From Undaria pinnatifida (Eukaryota > Sar > Phaeophyceae > Laminariales > Alariaceae): DNA of 64,000 nt. A program made the position numbers and the translations under genes. The notes beneath the pieces were generated by a model, which saw only the letters and a program-made list of their open reading frames with translations, searched no databases and had not been told where the DNA came from. The DNA is taken from positions 21,882,454-21,946,453 of the forward strand of contig JABAKD010000002.1 of NCBI GenBank assembly GCA_012845835.1, in the 5' to 3' direction. Position 1 is the first letter of the stretch. Every line of letters begins with the position of its first letter. Of this stretch, positions 19,166-30,185 are shown one piece after another.

Positions 19166-20430
19166 GCACACGCAAGTCAGACCTTCGGAAAAATGTCCAG
19201 GCCTGGTTGTTGGAATACACGGGAGATTCCTAAAAGGCTGTTGTCCGCTCCCCCCCATGACACACACCAACGCCCTCCCCCCCCCCCCCCCCCCTCCCTC
19301 GCCGCCCCACCTAAAATCAAATTTGCTAGAATAATAAACACTACCAGACAGGTGATATCACCTCATTACCCATCCAACCAGTCATGCCGTAGCTCCAATC
19401 CATTTATCCCCCGCCCCCACCTTCCCCACCACCCGCACCATCGCCTAGACCTAGCACGTATTATATTAATAGTATAAGCACTCGATGAAAAATTGAGTAG
19501 CAGTGGGATTGCTGAACCCTATGCGCGATAAAAATTGAAGGCGAGAACCAGGGGGGAGAAGGGACGAAACCTGTGACCGCGGCTTGTCCAGAATCGGAAA
19601 GTAGATGCGTGCAAAAAAAAAAAAATCGTAAAGTTCCTCCCAGGTATACATTTTATGCCTAACGAAATAACGTAAGTAAGCGCGGGCACATCGAGCGTTC
19701 CTTTTGAAACACCGAAGATTTGAATTTATCCCGCTCGTGTTCAATGGTGGTAGACATTTCATGACCATATCACCTCGCTTGCTGTATTTGCAATATCAAT
19801 TTCTGCCTTATAATTTGACGACCTCAGAGCCCCACATCGCCATGGTTCAAAGCCGTGGTGACTAAATTGTTGCAGCTGTCGATTGGAATGTCCATTTTTA
19901 CGATCCATGTAAAATAATACACCACGAAGCTATGCCACATTGTATACCAAAGTTCTACATGATTGTTCCAAACGGTTGTCTTGTATTCATGGTGTTGTTG
20001 TTCTCACAATAACTCGCACTAAATCAAGTCCGTGGGCACAGGAAAACTTCCAGTCACTCTGGAGCTGAGAAATACCCCAGAAAAACACAAACCAAAGGTC
20101 ACTCATTGTTGTTGTTGTTGTTGTTGTTGTTTTGTTCTCACATTAACTCGCATAACCAAATCCGTGGTCACAGGACAGGCTCCAGTCACTCTGGAGCTGA
20201 GGGAAACCCCAGGGAAAACCACAAACAAACCAAAGGTGGTACACGCAATGTGACACAGTTGACGCAAATAATGTCTCTTCGCCAGAAACAGATAAAAAGT
20301 TAATCGGGAGTAAGCCTACGGTGTGTCAGGTCCATACTGGTGCATACGTCTCACTATTCGCGCCCGGAAAAACAGACTGTACCGCTTGCCACCCAAAAAG
20401 AATACCACTTAAATATTACACGTAGTACCT
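19155..20430 (+). repeat. Rep-D tandem unit 1
   Basis: Begins CACTACGCACACGCAAGTCA and ends where the same words return at 20431. In order it holds: a C-rich R1-like module; a 5'-truncated SINE-1 at 19478-19625; a block with TTCCTCCCAGGTATACATTT, GAGCCCCACATCGCC and GCAGCTGTCGATTG; two tandem sub-repeats around CAGTCACTCTGGAGCTGAG separated by (GTT)n at 20106-20132; and CAGGTCCATACTGGTGCATA. No gene. Confidence 0.85.
19478..19625 (+). mobile_element. SINE-1, 5' truncated, inside Rep-D unit 1
   Basis: Starts at CACTCGATGAAAAATTGAG and ends in a poly-A of 13. The same truncation point occurs in unit 2 at about 21198, so the SINE was there before the unit was duplicated. Confidence 0.88.
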
Positions 20431-20611
20431 ATCACTACGCACACGCAAGTCAGACATTCAGATAAATAGCCAGGCCTGGTTGTTGGAATATACGGGCAAT
20501 TCCTAAAAGGCTATTGTCCCCCTCCCCCCCCCCCCTGACATACACGCAAAAAACAGCCCCCCCCCCTCCCCCTCCCGTGCCGAACCACCTAAAATCAAAT
20601 CTGCTAGAATA

Positions 20612-21039
20612 CCCCCCCCATGATAAACTGGTGCATTCATTCCAAAACCGTCACATTTATCCCCTTGAATAATTTATACTTTCCACGTACAAATTGAGCT
20701 GCCCCACCCGCCCCCCTCCCCTCCCCCCCCCACCCCCCGCGCTCCCTTTTGATCAAAACGTGGCACCCACGTCCTTAAAATCTCCGACCTCCTCTCACCG
20801 GTTATTCGACTTACAGGATTCACTTGATAAACTGATGCATTTCCTTAAACAGCCGTCAGATTTTGTCCCCCTCAGAGACGGGTTTTTCTGTTTCCGTGCA
20901 CAGACTGACTAACCCTATATCAATAATAAAGACACACAACCCGTAATACGCGCGATCGGAGCATCACACACAACTTGCAAAGATTAGTTTCGACAAATAT
21001 TCGATCTCACAGCTGGAGTGTTTTTTTTATTTTTATAAC
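20612..21039 (+). repeat. R1 segment present only in Rep-D unit 2
   Basis: Two R1 sub-modules in tandem (CATGATAAACTGGTGCATTC, then TTGATAAACTGATGCATTTC), C-rich linkers, and the core with ATG changed to ATT. It is absent from the matching point in unit 1, so it was gained after duplication or lost from unit 1. Confidence 0.75.
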
Positions 21040-21197
21040 AATAAACACTAGACCAGACAGGTGATACCACCTCGTTACCTATCCAACCAGTCATGCCGTA
21101 GCTCCAATTATTTTACCCCCCCCCCCCCTCGACCCCGCCCGCCCCTCCTTCCCCCCCACCCGCACCATCGCCTAGACCTAGCACGTATTATAGTAAA

Positions 21198-21350
21198 AAC
21201 ACTCGATGAAAAATCGACTAGCAGTGGGATTGCTGAACCCTATGAGCGATAAAAATTGAAAGCAAGAACCGGGGGGAAGGGACGACACCTGTGACCACAG
21301 CTTGCTTGTCCAGACGCTGGAAAGTAGATGTGTGCAAAAAAAAAAAAATA
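21198..21350 (+). mobile_element. SINE-1, 5' truncated, inside Rep-D unit 2
   Basis: Same 5' break as in unit 1. Contains GAGCGATAAAAATTGAAAG and CTTGTCCAGACGCTGGAAAG with a poly-A of 12. Confidence 0.85.
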
Positions 21351-22140
21351 GCAAAGTTCCTCCCAGGTATACATTCTATACCTAACGAAGTAACGTAATT
21401 GAGCGCAGGCACATCAAGCGTTCCTTCCAAAACACAGACGATTTGCACTAATCCCGCTCGTGTTTAATGGTGGAAACATTGCATGACAACATCACCTCGT
21501 TTGCTGTATTTGCAATATGCATCGCTCTTACAATTGGCGACCTTAGAGCCCCACATCGTCACGGTTCAAAAGTCACGGAAACTACATGGTTGCAGCTGTC
21601 GATTGCAATGTTCATTCTCGCGATCCATGTAAAATAACAGACAACAAAGCTATACCACATTGTATTCATCATTGTTCCATATTGGTTGTCTTTTATTCAT
21701 GGTGTTGTTCTCACATTAACTCGCATACTCAAGTTCGTGGTCACAGGACAGGCTGCAGTCACTCTGGAGCTGAGAAATACTCCAGAATAGCACAAACCAA
21801 AGGTGATTCATTGTTGTTGTTGTTGTTGCTGTTCTCACATTAACTCGCACAATCAAATCCGTGGTCACAGGACAGGCTCCAGTCACTCTGGAGCTGAGGA
21901 ATACCCCAAGGAAGAAAAACAAACAAACCAAAGGTGGTACACGCATATATCACAGCTAGATGACGCAATTATTGCCTCTCCGCCGGAAACATATAACAAG
22001 TGAAATAAGGAGTCAGCCTGCGATGTGTGTCAGGTCCATACTGGTGCATACGTCCCACTACTCGCGCATTGACAAACAGACTGCACCGCTTACTACCCAG
22101 GAAATACTATCACCGACTTACATATTACACGTAGTACCTA

Positions 22141-22490
22141 TCACTACGAATACGGGAGTCAGACATTTAGATTAATAGCCAGGCCTGGTTGTTGGAATAT
22201 ACGGGCGATTCCTAAAAGGCTGTTGTCCCCTCCCCTCCCCTGACACACACGCAAAAAACAGCCCCCCCCCCCTCCCCCTCCCCCGCCGCTTCACCTAAAA
22301 TCAAATCTGATAGAATAATGGACACCGGCAGACAGGTAATATCACCTCATCACCTATCTAACCAGTCATGCCGTAGCTCCAATTCATCCATCTCCCCCCT
22401 CCCCGCAACCACCCTCCCCACCACCCGCACCATCGCCTAGCACGCATTATAGTAAAGTTCCTCCCAGGTATATATATATTCATTCATGCG
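22141..22490 (+). repeat. Rep-D tandem unit 3, truncated
   Basis: Repeats CACTACGAATACGGGAGTCA, GGCCTGGTTGTTGGAATATA, AAAATCAAATCTGATAGAAT and CAGACAGGTAATATCACCTC. It joins TTCCTCCCAGGTATATA directly, skipping the SINE, then breaks into R1 sequence. Confidence 0.8.
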
Positions 22491-23160
22491 ACCTAAAGGG
22501 GTTTGATCTCCCCCACCTAACGCCAACTCCTTACCCACCACCCGCACCATCATCATCGCCTAGACCTAGCACCTCGCGCATGTATAGCAAGCTCCTAACA
22601 GATATACATCTAGTCTACGCGACCTGAAGCTGTTGAAATTCCCCTGTTCCCCCCTCCCCTTCGAACACTCCGCCCTCTCCTCACCGGTGGTACGACTTAC
22701 TAAATATAGACTACGTACATGATAAACTGATGCATTCCTTCCATAACCGTCAGATTTGTCCCCTTAAAGGATTTATAGTTTCCGCGCACATATTGAGCCC
22801 CCCTCCTCCCCCCAGCTCGCTCCCTCTTGTTCAAACTCTGGCCCCCACGCCCTTGCAATCTCCGCCCTTCCTTCACCGGTTACACGACTTATAGGATGTA
22901 CTTGATAAACAGATGCACTTCCTTCCACAGCTGTCAGAGTTTGTCCCCCTCAGAAACGGGTTTTAACGTTTCCGCGCACAGACTGCCTATCATCACCATG
23001 TTAACCCTGATAGCTACACTGTAGATGCAAGAGGAGTCGCCGACCTAAATCGTTAATGAGAACACACAACCCGTAATACGCGCGATCCGGGTATCACACA
23101 CAGCTTGCAAAGATGAGGTTTGACGAAATAGGTTCCTACAGCTAGAGTTATATTTTTCAC
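22491..23160 (+). repeat. R1 family copy, multi-module
   Basis: CGCCTAGACCTAGCACC, ACATGATAAACTGATGCATT, AAACAGATGCACTTCCTTCC, GAAACGGGTTTTAACG, CCTGATAGCTACACTGTAG, AACACACAACCCGTAATACG and a decayed core (ATGAGGTTTGACGAAAT at about 23113) that soon hits TAG. Confidence 0.8.
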
Positions 23161-23164
23161 GCTC

Positions 23165-24110
23165 AAGTTCTGTAGGGTTTGTGGATTCCGGGTAAAGGTA
23201 TGGGGGTCTTACAGTATTCCCAGGAAGTGTCGGGTACGTATTACAGAACTTCCAGAAGTTTCGGGTATTGTGGCACAGGCATACATAACTCACAGAAATT
23301 CCGGGCGGGTACAAAACATGTTTTTTTTTTTCTTTTTTCACGCACTTATACTTTCCAGCTTCTGGACAAGCCGTGGTCACAGGCGTCGTCCCTTCTCCCC
23401 CCCGGTTCTTGCTATCAATTTTTATCGCGCATAGGGTTCAGCAATCTCACTGCTCGTCGAATTTTTCATCGAGGGTTGCTAACTCACGCTCTCGTGCTTT
23501 CCGCAAGTCAATTTGTGCACGAGAAAAAGTCCCCCCGAATTTGTACGAGTATGCACCGGGGGGGATTCCAACTCATGAAACTGACCTATACCAGGCTCGA
23601 GGATAACCTGATAAGTCACCGGGGCGACCGGTGGATGTACCCGTACCCCGGGTATTGTGGCACGGGTCTTACAGAGCTCACAGAAGTTCCGGGTACGGGT
23701 GTGAAAGTCTTCCAGAACTTCCAGAAGTTCCGGGTATGGGTATGAAAGTCTTACAAAACATCCAGAACTTCTGGGTATTGTGGCACGGGTGCACATGACT
23801 TCCAGAAGATCCGGGCAGATATAAACTTGCTGTACCCAGACCCCGGGTCTTTGTGCCACCGGCGTACAGAACTTACAGAAGTTCCGGGTACGGGTATGAG
23901 TGTCCTACAGTAGTTGCAGAAGTTCTCTGTAGGGTAATACCCGGGGTAAATACCCGGGTATGGTTTTGCGTGAATGTAGGACGAAAATAGAAAGTTCGGG
24001 TACGGGTATGAATGTCGTTCAGAACTCACAGACGTTCCGGGTACAAATAGTTGTACAGTACCCACAGAAGTCCCGGGCACGGGTAATTTCCGGGTAAATA
24101 CCCGTCTTAA
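23165..24110 (+). repeat. minisatellite, ~45-55 bp units, interrupted by a SINE
   Basis: Units built from CCGGGTACGGGTATGA, GTCTTACAGAACTTCCAG and AAGTTCCGGGTA repeat about ten times, with a related unit GGGTATTGTGGCACGGGT. Divergence is moderate. SINE-1 splits the array at 23321-23631. Confidence 0.8.
23321..23631 (-). mobile_element. SINE-1, full length, inserted in the minisatellite
   Basis: Poly-T opens it, then the whole SINE-1 body in reverse, the B box (reverse of GAGTTGGAATCCCCCC near 23562) and the A-box region (CAGGTTATCCTCGAGCCTGG on the minus strand), ending GGTCGCCCCGGTGAC. No clear target duplication. Confidence 0.87.
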
Positions 24111-24700
24111 AAGGGGCGAAAAAACACCTCAAATTGACTGGTAGAAAAAAGACACAATTGTCAACGCATTCCCAATTACTGCGATGGGCATACTGCATAC
24201 ACCGATGCACTCATAGGAAATAACGCATACGTCTACTACTACTGTTCTTCTGCGACACAGATTATACCGTAGCGTACCCCGGCTGTGGCGCCTAAAAAAA
24301 CTCAACACGGTCGCAAGCCCAATTTTTTCACTAGCTCGATAAGCCAAGTGCCACGACAAAGAAGACGCAAAGCTACCGAAAACACAAGAGAACAGTTCAA
24401 GACTTCGATGATATGATAGCGAGATCTGCATTATTCCAATTGCAAAAAATCATTGACAATACGCAATACTTGGTTTCCCGATGATAGGAAAACAATTGCT
24501 GTTTGTTCAAAAACAAATCGAATCGAGTTCATTCAGTTCGATTCATAAAAATGACTAACTTTGATTCAAAAGCGTCCTTCGTTAGTACGTTAATACGTGC
24601 CCTTAGAAACGAAAAAAAAATGAACAACAGGTGCTCTTATTGAATGATATGTACTGCTTGCTGTGTTCGGTGTTCGACTTTATTTACGTCACATACATGT
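24111..24700. other. intergenic DNA, no gene seen
   Basis: No recognised feature. ORFs of 63 and 100 codons on the minus strand have no motif. Confidence 0.5.
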
Positions 24701-25050
24701 AGGGGCTTGCTGTACGCGTGGTGCTAGGCCTTGGCGGTCGTGCGGGTGGTGGGGAAGGAGGGGGTGTTGGGGCGGGGGGGGGGGGGGGGGAGGCTGATGA
24801 ACTAAAGCTACGTCGTGGATGGCTAGAAATATAATGACGTGATATCAAATGCGTACAAGTGTTTATTACTCTGGCCGATTTCGATTTTAGGTGGGTCGTT
24901 TGAACAAGAGGGATCGGCGGGGCCGTTGGGCGGGGGGCGGGCGGGACACTTCAATATGTGCGTGGAAACTAATAGTTCTTGAAGGGGACAAATCTGACGG
25001 TTGTTGCAAGAATACATCCCTTTATTTCACCTGCCGAGTATTGTTTGTTA
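24700..25050 (-). repeat. R1 family copy, reverse orientation
   Basis: On the minus strand: CAGATTTGTCCCCTTCAAG, CCCTCTTGTTCAAACGACCC, ACCTAAAATCGAAATCGGCC, GATATCACGTCATTATATTT, a C run of 19, and GACCGCCAAGGCCTAGCACC. This is the R1 outer-module order. Confidence 0.8.
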
Positions 25051-25149
25051 TTTTAGCAGATTTGATGTTATAGCTTCAAAATTTGTTATTGTAAAAGATG
25101 CATCGCAAGATAAGAGTATTTGCATCGATAAGTACAACCATTTAATTTC

Positions 25150-25375
25150 CATAATTTCACCCTGCCGGTGTGGGGCTCTGACATCGCTATTTGTAAGAAG
25201 AGACACATATTGCAAAAAACAACAGGCGAGGTGATGTGGTCATGCAATGTCACCGCCATTGAGCACGAGGGGAAGAAGGGCAAATCACCAGCAGCGTTTT
25301 GAAAGGAACCCTTGGCGTACCCGCGCTCACTTAAGTCACTTCGCTAGCCATACTTCGTTTGGCATAAGTTGGGAG
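25150..25375 (-). repeat. Rep-D fragment
   Basis: Reverse complement of the block with GAGCCCCACA, CATGACCACATCACCTCG and GTACGCCAAGGGTTCCTTT found in Rep-D units. It is separated from a second copy at 25665-25880 by a SINE-2 and unrelated sequence. Confidence 0.75.
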
Positions 25376-25410
25376 ACGATAATGCAGACGGTAAGTACGA
25401 AATACCTTAC

Positions 25411-25557
25411 TTTTTTTTTTAATCCTCCGGCGGATGGGGAAAAAAAAGTTTTAGCTCACCACACTTCCACGTATTTTCATACGCGTCGTGTGTGTGTCGA
25501 TTTAACTCAGCTGCTTTTGCAGCCCAACGCTGGCTGGCGCACCCTTCGGGTCCCATT
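25411..25557 (-). mobile_element. SINE-2, full length, with 8-bp target duplication
   Basis: Poly-T, then the reverse of the SINE-2 consensus through CACACTTCCACGTATTTTC to GGGTCCCAT, about 147 bp. TACCTTAC flanks it on both sides (25403-25410 and 25558-25565). A direct target duplication plus poly-A tail marks retroposition by a LINE-type machinery. Confidence 0.9.
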
Positions 25558-25664
25558 ACCTTACGTATTAGGTTGGTAGCGTGGTCTACAACAATTTTGA
25601 AATATCTGCCTGTACTCCCTTTTCCCATTATTATTAGCTCATGTACGATTTTACGCCCATGTTT

Positions 25665-25880
25665 TTTACCGTGCCGATGTGGGGCTCTGAGGTAGTAAAA
25701 TCTATGACAGAGATACATATTACAAATGCAGCAAGCGAGGTGATGTGGTTATGCTATGCCACCACCTTTGAACACGAGGGGGAGAGGTGCAAATCGTCAT
25801 TGTTTTGAAAGGAGCGCTTGATGTGCCCGCGCTCGATGACGTTACTTCGTTAAGCATATGCTACTGCGTTTGGTAGAAAT
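25665..25880 (-). repeat. Rep-D fragment, second copy
   Basis: GATGTGGGGCTCTGAGGTAG, AAGCGAGGTGATGTGGTTAT, CACCTTTGAACACGAGGGGG and GTGCCCGCGCTCGATGACGT match the reverse of Rep-D and of 25150-25375. Confidence 0.75.
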
Positions 25881-26345
25881 GAGTAATTGGTTAGTAGTGT
25901 GGTCTACTGCAGTTTAAACATATTTGCCTGTACTCCCTTTTCACATGATCATTTTCTAGTGTACGATTATACGCCCTGTTTTAAGCCCCACCTCTGTGTC
26001 GTCGAAGATGTTGTGGACCTGTAGGTATCGGTCCACGTCTGGTGCTCTTGTTAGTGGTTAGTAGATGATCGCTGAATGGTGTTCCTTTCCTTTACATCAA
26101 ACCAGGTAGTATATGCCAACGTAACCGTTTGCTTGAAAACGACAAATGAAATTCTTCACACACTTATATCATTTTTTTGGACCACCCGGAAAGATGACAT
26201 TCCGGGTGGCTACGTATCTCCACCGAAACTGACCCTCAGGGGACAGGCCGGGTCGACATACACACGTACCCGTATAAAACAGAAGCTTGCGCTGCCGGGG
26301 TTGTAACGAAGACCACTGATAGGGACAGCTTACGCTATACCTACA
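25881..26345. other. intergenic DNA, no gene seen
   Basis: The 76-codon ORF at 26076-26306 shows no motif. No repeat core recognised. Confidence 0.5.
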
Positions 26346-26493
26346 ATGGGACCCGAAGGGTGCGCCAGCTAGCGTTCGGCTGCGAAAGCAACTGAGTTAA
26401 ATAGACACACGACGCGTATGAAAATACGTGGAAGTGTGGCGAGCTAAAGCTTTATTTTTCCCCATCCGCCGGAGGATGAAAAAAAAAAAAATG
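26346..26493 (+). mobile_element. SINE-2, full length
   Basis: Begins ATGGGACCCGAAGGGTGCGC, whose ACCC-GAA-GGGT can pair, runs through GACGCGTATGAAAATACGTG and CCATCCGCCGGAGGATG, and ends in a poly-A of 13. No clear target duplication. Confidence 0.9.
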
Positions 26494-26511
26494 AAATGGG
26501 GGGGGGGATTC

Positions 26512-26780
26512 GGTCAGGAGTTCTTTTCCGTCTTGGCCTCAGTATGCGATTCTCGGAACTGGAATTGTCGGTTGAATAGCTTCATTCGAGGGGTAGGTGG
26601 GCTGAGCGAGATAAGCGAGAAATGCGCACAAAAATGTACTTTGGGCGGTATACGCCCGAGCTATTCTTGGATCTTGGCATATTATAGGCAGAGCTTGAAC
26701 GAAAAAAACATATAGAAAAACATGTATTTCCATGTTGGCATCATTTCCAAATTGGCTTCTTGTTTCGTCTCCACCACACT
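26512..26780 (+). repeat. Rep-E dispersed repeat
   Basis: GATTCTCGGAACTGGAATT, GCTATTCTTGGATCTTGGCA, AGAGCTTGAACGAAAAAA and CATTTCCAAATTGG are shared in order with 29862-30185. The 3' half also recurs at 27403-27580. Confidence 0.8.
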
Positions 26781-27402
26781 TTTTTCATGTGCACACCTCG
26801 AAGCTTTTGGCCTTTTGTGCACATCGTAAGGCTGATTGCTGTGTCGATGCTTTTCGATATCGGAATTCAAGGTTAAATACCTTTGTTCGAGCGTTCGCTG
26901 TCTTCGAGGGGGGCCGTTCCCTACCCAACATCATTACACCCAGTGTCCGTGCTGATTCTTCTTCCTAGAGAGATACGACCTATTATTATGTGGTCACAGA
27001 CTGTGAGACAGAGTAAACCAAACAATCGCAATTAATCGAGGTATAAAGCAAGTGAAACGCTAGCAGCGTACCGGGTACGAGAACACAACAAAACAGGCCA
27101 GACCATAAAAGAAAATAGAAACAAACACAACGAACGTAGTCGCTTTTGAAAATCGCCGTACGAGAAACAATGTTTTGTCAGTCTTTTTCATCATCATCGC
27201 CGCTCCAAAGAGTCGTTCCGTACAAGTATAGACTAATATATTGGTCCACGATCCACCATCCATCTTTCAGGTCCCCAAAATAAACATCCCATACTCATTC
27301 CATATATATATTTATCCCCACAAACGAAACGTGGATGCACTTCCAAAAGTAGTCGTGATTATCAAGGTAGTAGTTTCGACCGCTTTGTTGTTGTTGTTGG
27401 TC
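26781..27402. other. intergenic DNA, no gene seen
   Basis: A weak Rep-E word (GGTTAAATACCTTTGTTCGA, 26869) is the only structure noted. Confidence 0.5.
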
Positions 27403-27580
27403 AATCCGTTCGGCACCTCGACGTGAACGCGGATGGATGCTGCGCGAGACAAGCAAGCGAGAAGCGCGCAGATTTTTGTATTTTGAACGGTATTCTCCAG
27501 TTTTCTTCGGATCTTGATGAATGGAGAGGTTGATAAAATAAAACTTCGCGAGACATTATTTCCAAACTGGCGCTATATTT
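27403..27580 (+). repeat. Rep-E fragment
   Basis: TCCGTTCGGCACCTCGACGT, GAACGCGGATGGATGCTG, GAGACAAGCAAGCGAGAAG and ATTATTTCCAAACTGGCG match 29990-30160. Confidence 0.7.
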
Positions 27581-28345
27581 TGTCCTAAAACAATTAGTAT
27601 TTACCTTATATAAAATCCCCATGGTACTGCGGTTAGCATCATAGTAGTGCAATTGTTTATTAAATTTCGGTAGGTACACGAACATACATGGATATAGACG
27701 TGGCAAGCGGACGCATGACTAAAACGAGGAGGAGGTAGTAGTAGTAATTACGATTACTGCTCCAGAAAAAGCCACACAGCAGCATTTTTTTGCGAGTGGC
27801 TGCGTCCCCGCGGCCTCGAGGGTGGTATTATACAAGTTCAGGCAAATCGACATGGTTTGTACTCTCGTGCGAGTAATATAGGTACGTATGAGTAAGACCA
27901 CACACAGCGATGCTCTATTACACACAACATGCTTTTTGTCTGTGATATATTTTATGGCATGGGGGGAGGGCGTACCAAAAAACAGGGAGTACATTTTCGA
28001 CACAAAAAACAAGGGGAAAAATGATCGTTCCTCATGTTGTTAAGCTGCGCCACGCGAAGGTCGTAGTAAGTGGACAGTATCCACGGAAGAAACCAGTAAG
28101 TAGCATGCATTCGTCCCGGTATCGCATCGTTTGGTGTTTTTTCCCCCCGAGACGCTTTGGAGAAATAAATATAGGTGGGGTGTGGATGGCGTGCTTTGTT
28201 GTTGCTGTGGTCCCTGACTCCGTTGCTGTGGTCGGTTGCCTATCAAGCGAAAGCGGTCGTGTTGGTACGTAACTGACAATGTTGCTTCGTACTTGGCGTG
28301 CTCCTTTTTGCTGATTGCTGATTGATCATCTCTCCCTGTGAGTTT
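27581..28345. other. intergenic DNA, no gene seen
   Basis: Overlapping ORFs of 97 and 115 codons on the minus strand (27719-28012, 28040-28387) and 83 codons on the plus strand have no recognised domain. Confidence 0.5.
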
Positions 28346-28640
28346 CTTTTTTTTTTGGCACACTTCTACTTTCCAGCTTCTGGACATACAAGCCTTGATC
28401 TCAGGTGTCGTCCCTCGCGCCCCCCCCGGTTATTGGCTTAATTTGTTTTGTCGCATAGGGTTCAGCACCCACTGATGGTCGATTTTGCATCTGGTGTTGC
28501 TAACTCACGCTCTCGCGCTTTCCTCAAGTCAACGAGTGCACAAACAACAAAAAGTCCCACGATAATTTATACGAGTACGCACCCGGGGGATTCGAACTCA
28601 CGAAATTGGCCTTTACCAGGCTCGAGGATAACTTGATACG
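28346..28640 (-). mobile_element. SINE-1, near full length, diverged
   Basis: Poly-T, CTTCTACTTTCCAGCTTC, TCACGCTCTCGCGCTTTCC, then the B box (minus strand GAGTTCGAATCCCCC) and CAAGTTATCCTCGAGCCTGG. A plus-oriented SINE-1 head fragment (CTGGTCGCCCCGGTGGTC, 28672-28689) faces it a few tens of bases away. Confidence 0.85.
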
Positions 28641-28699
28641 CCATCGCCCGGGGGCAGTGAGTGATGGAGAGCTGGTCGCCCCGGTGGTCTTTCAATAGT

Positions 28700-29861
28700 G
28701 GGGTTGCACTATTACTACTAGCGTTGGTCCTCGAGTTAAATAATCACCGCGTTGTGAGCTTTTTTGCTCATTTATTTGAAGAAATAAATGAGAAAAAAAG
28801 GATAAACTGACTGGAAAACGAAAATAAGTGAAGTGTATTACTGCTGCTGTAATAATACGATACCCAAGCAAGTTGCACCGATCGACTCGATCTGGACCGA
28901 CTGCTATACATATATTATGCAATCCGTTCTTTGATCAGAAAATCAGTCTGTGGGGTTGAGATTTCTACACCGTGCTGGGAGGTATCAACCCGGATGATAT
29001 CCGTGTTCGTCACCGAGTTGTCGGATTTGTAGACGTGTGGGTGGATTCCGATCCCCGCATGCGACCCTATCGCGCCCGGGTGACGCCTACTTTGTGTATA
29101 AATCCTGGCCAATGAGCGATCAGACAAAAATTATATGTTTTTATTTTCTTCTATAAAAACTCGAGTCTAAAATTCTCAGCTGTCAAAATCGTAAGCGCTG
29201 TAGTCGCGTACTGTATCTACAAGAAGTGAGCCATCTACACCGCTAGCAACAAGCAGCAGCATTGCAATAGCAGTCAAGGAGTTGATTGACGAAGGCAGCC
29301 ATTCCAATATGTTTCGCGCCTAGAACAACGTTTACACGTCTTTCCACGATCAAACACACAGAGAGTCGACCTGGAAGGCTCGGATCTAGATGATACTATT
29401 ATATCATGCATTGTATTTTTCAGAAGCTGGCTCAGTGCGCCCCTCTCAGTGGCTACGAAGAGAATACGTAGCGGACATGGTCAGTCACCTTACTGGCCCC
29501 GAATGCTTGATCGGGTGAGAATATCATAAGAAACGAACTCGACACGTTTCGTCGCCAGACTAAAGGGTCAGTCGGCGTGTGGTCGGATTTATCCGATCGA
29601 AATCTGACGAATTAAGCTTGGAATCGGATCAACTTGAAAAACGGTAGCTATTAATAGTAGTACATTATTATACTTGTTAGTCTACATCGACACTTGGCAT
29701 TACCTTACGTACTGTGCGCGCAGACTACGATTGTGTGTGAAGGTTTTTACTCTACCAAGTATTGAATCAAACTATTCGAAGTGGTACCGTGCCCTACTTG
29801 AAGCATGGGTGCCGGCGAATGTTGCCGGCACCCATGCGTATATGTATATTCTTTTCTTTAT
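28700..29861. other. intergenic DNA, no gene seen
   Basis: About 1.1 kb. A minus-strand B-box-like word (GGGATCGGAATCC near 29053) lies between tRNA-like arms but no full cloverleaf is seen. Three AGC triplets near 29253 are trivial. Confidence 0.5.
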
Positions 29862-30185
29862 TCGCTCAGGAGTTTTTTTCGTCTCGGCTCAGTATGGGAT
29901 TCTCGGAACTGGAATTCTCGGTCAAATCGCTTCGTTCGAGCGCCGCCTTCGGGGGGCGGCTCCAACGCCCCTCGCCCTCCCTTATCCGTTCTGCACCTCG
30001 ACGCGAACGCGGATAGACGCTGAACGAGACAAGCGAAAAGTGCTATTCTTTTGTATTTTGGGCGGTAAACGACGGAGCTATTCTTGGATCTTGGCATATG
30101 TATGTAGAGCTTGAACGAAAAAAGCAAGGGACAGCATTTCCAAACTGGCATAATTTCCAAATTGGAATCTAAATTTCTTCCCGAC
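29862..30185 (+). repeat. Rep-E dispersed repeat, longest copy
   Basis: CTCGGCTCAGTATGGGATTC, CGGTCAAATCGCTTCGTTCG, then an inverted GCCGCC..GGCGGC element, CACCTCGACGCGAACGCGGA, GGAGCTATTCTTGGATCTTG and CCAAACTGGCATAATTTCC. A 22-bp perfect inverted repeat with no spacer (GGGTGCCGGC/GCCGGCACCC at 29809-29835 region) lies just upstream. Confidence 0.75.

Larger units (their letters stand above)
20431..22140 (+). repeat. Rep-D tandem unit 2
   Basis: Repeats unit 1 block for block: GGCCTGGTTGTTGGAATATA, C-rich module, truncated SINE-1 (21198-21350), AGAGCCCCACATCGTC, CTCTGGAGCTGAG sub-repeats and (GTT)n near 21812-21829. It is longer than unit 1 mainly because of an R1 segment at 20612-21039 between CTGCTAGAATA and AATAAACACT. 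Confidence 0.85.
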
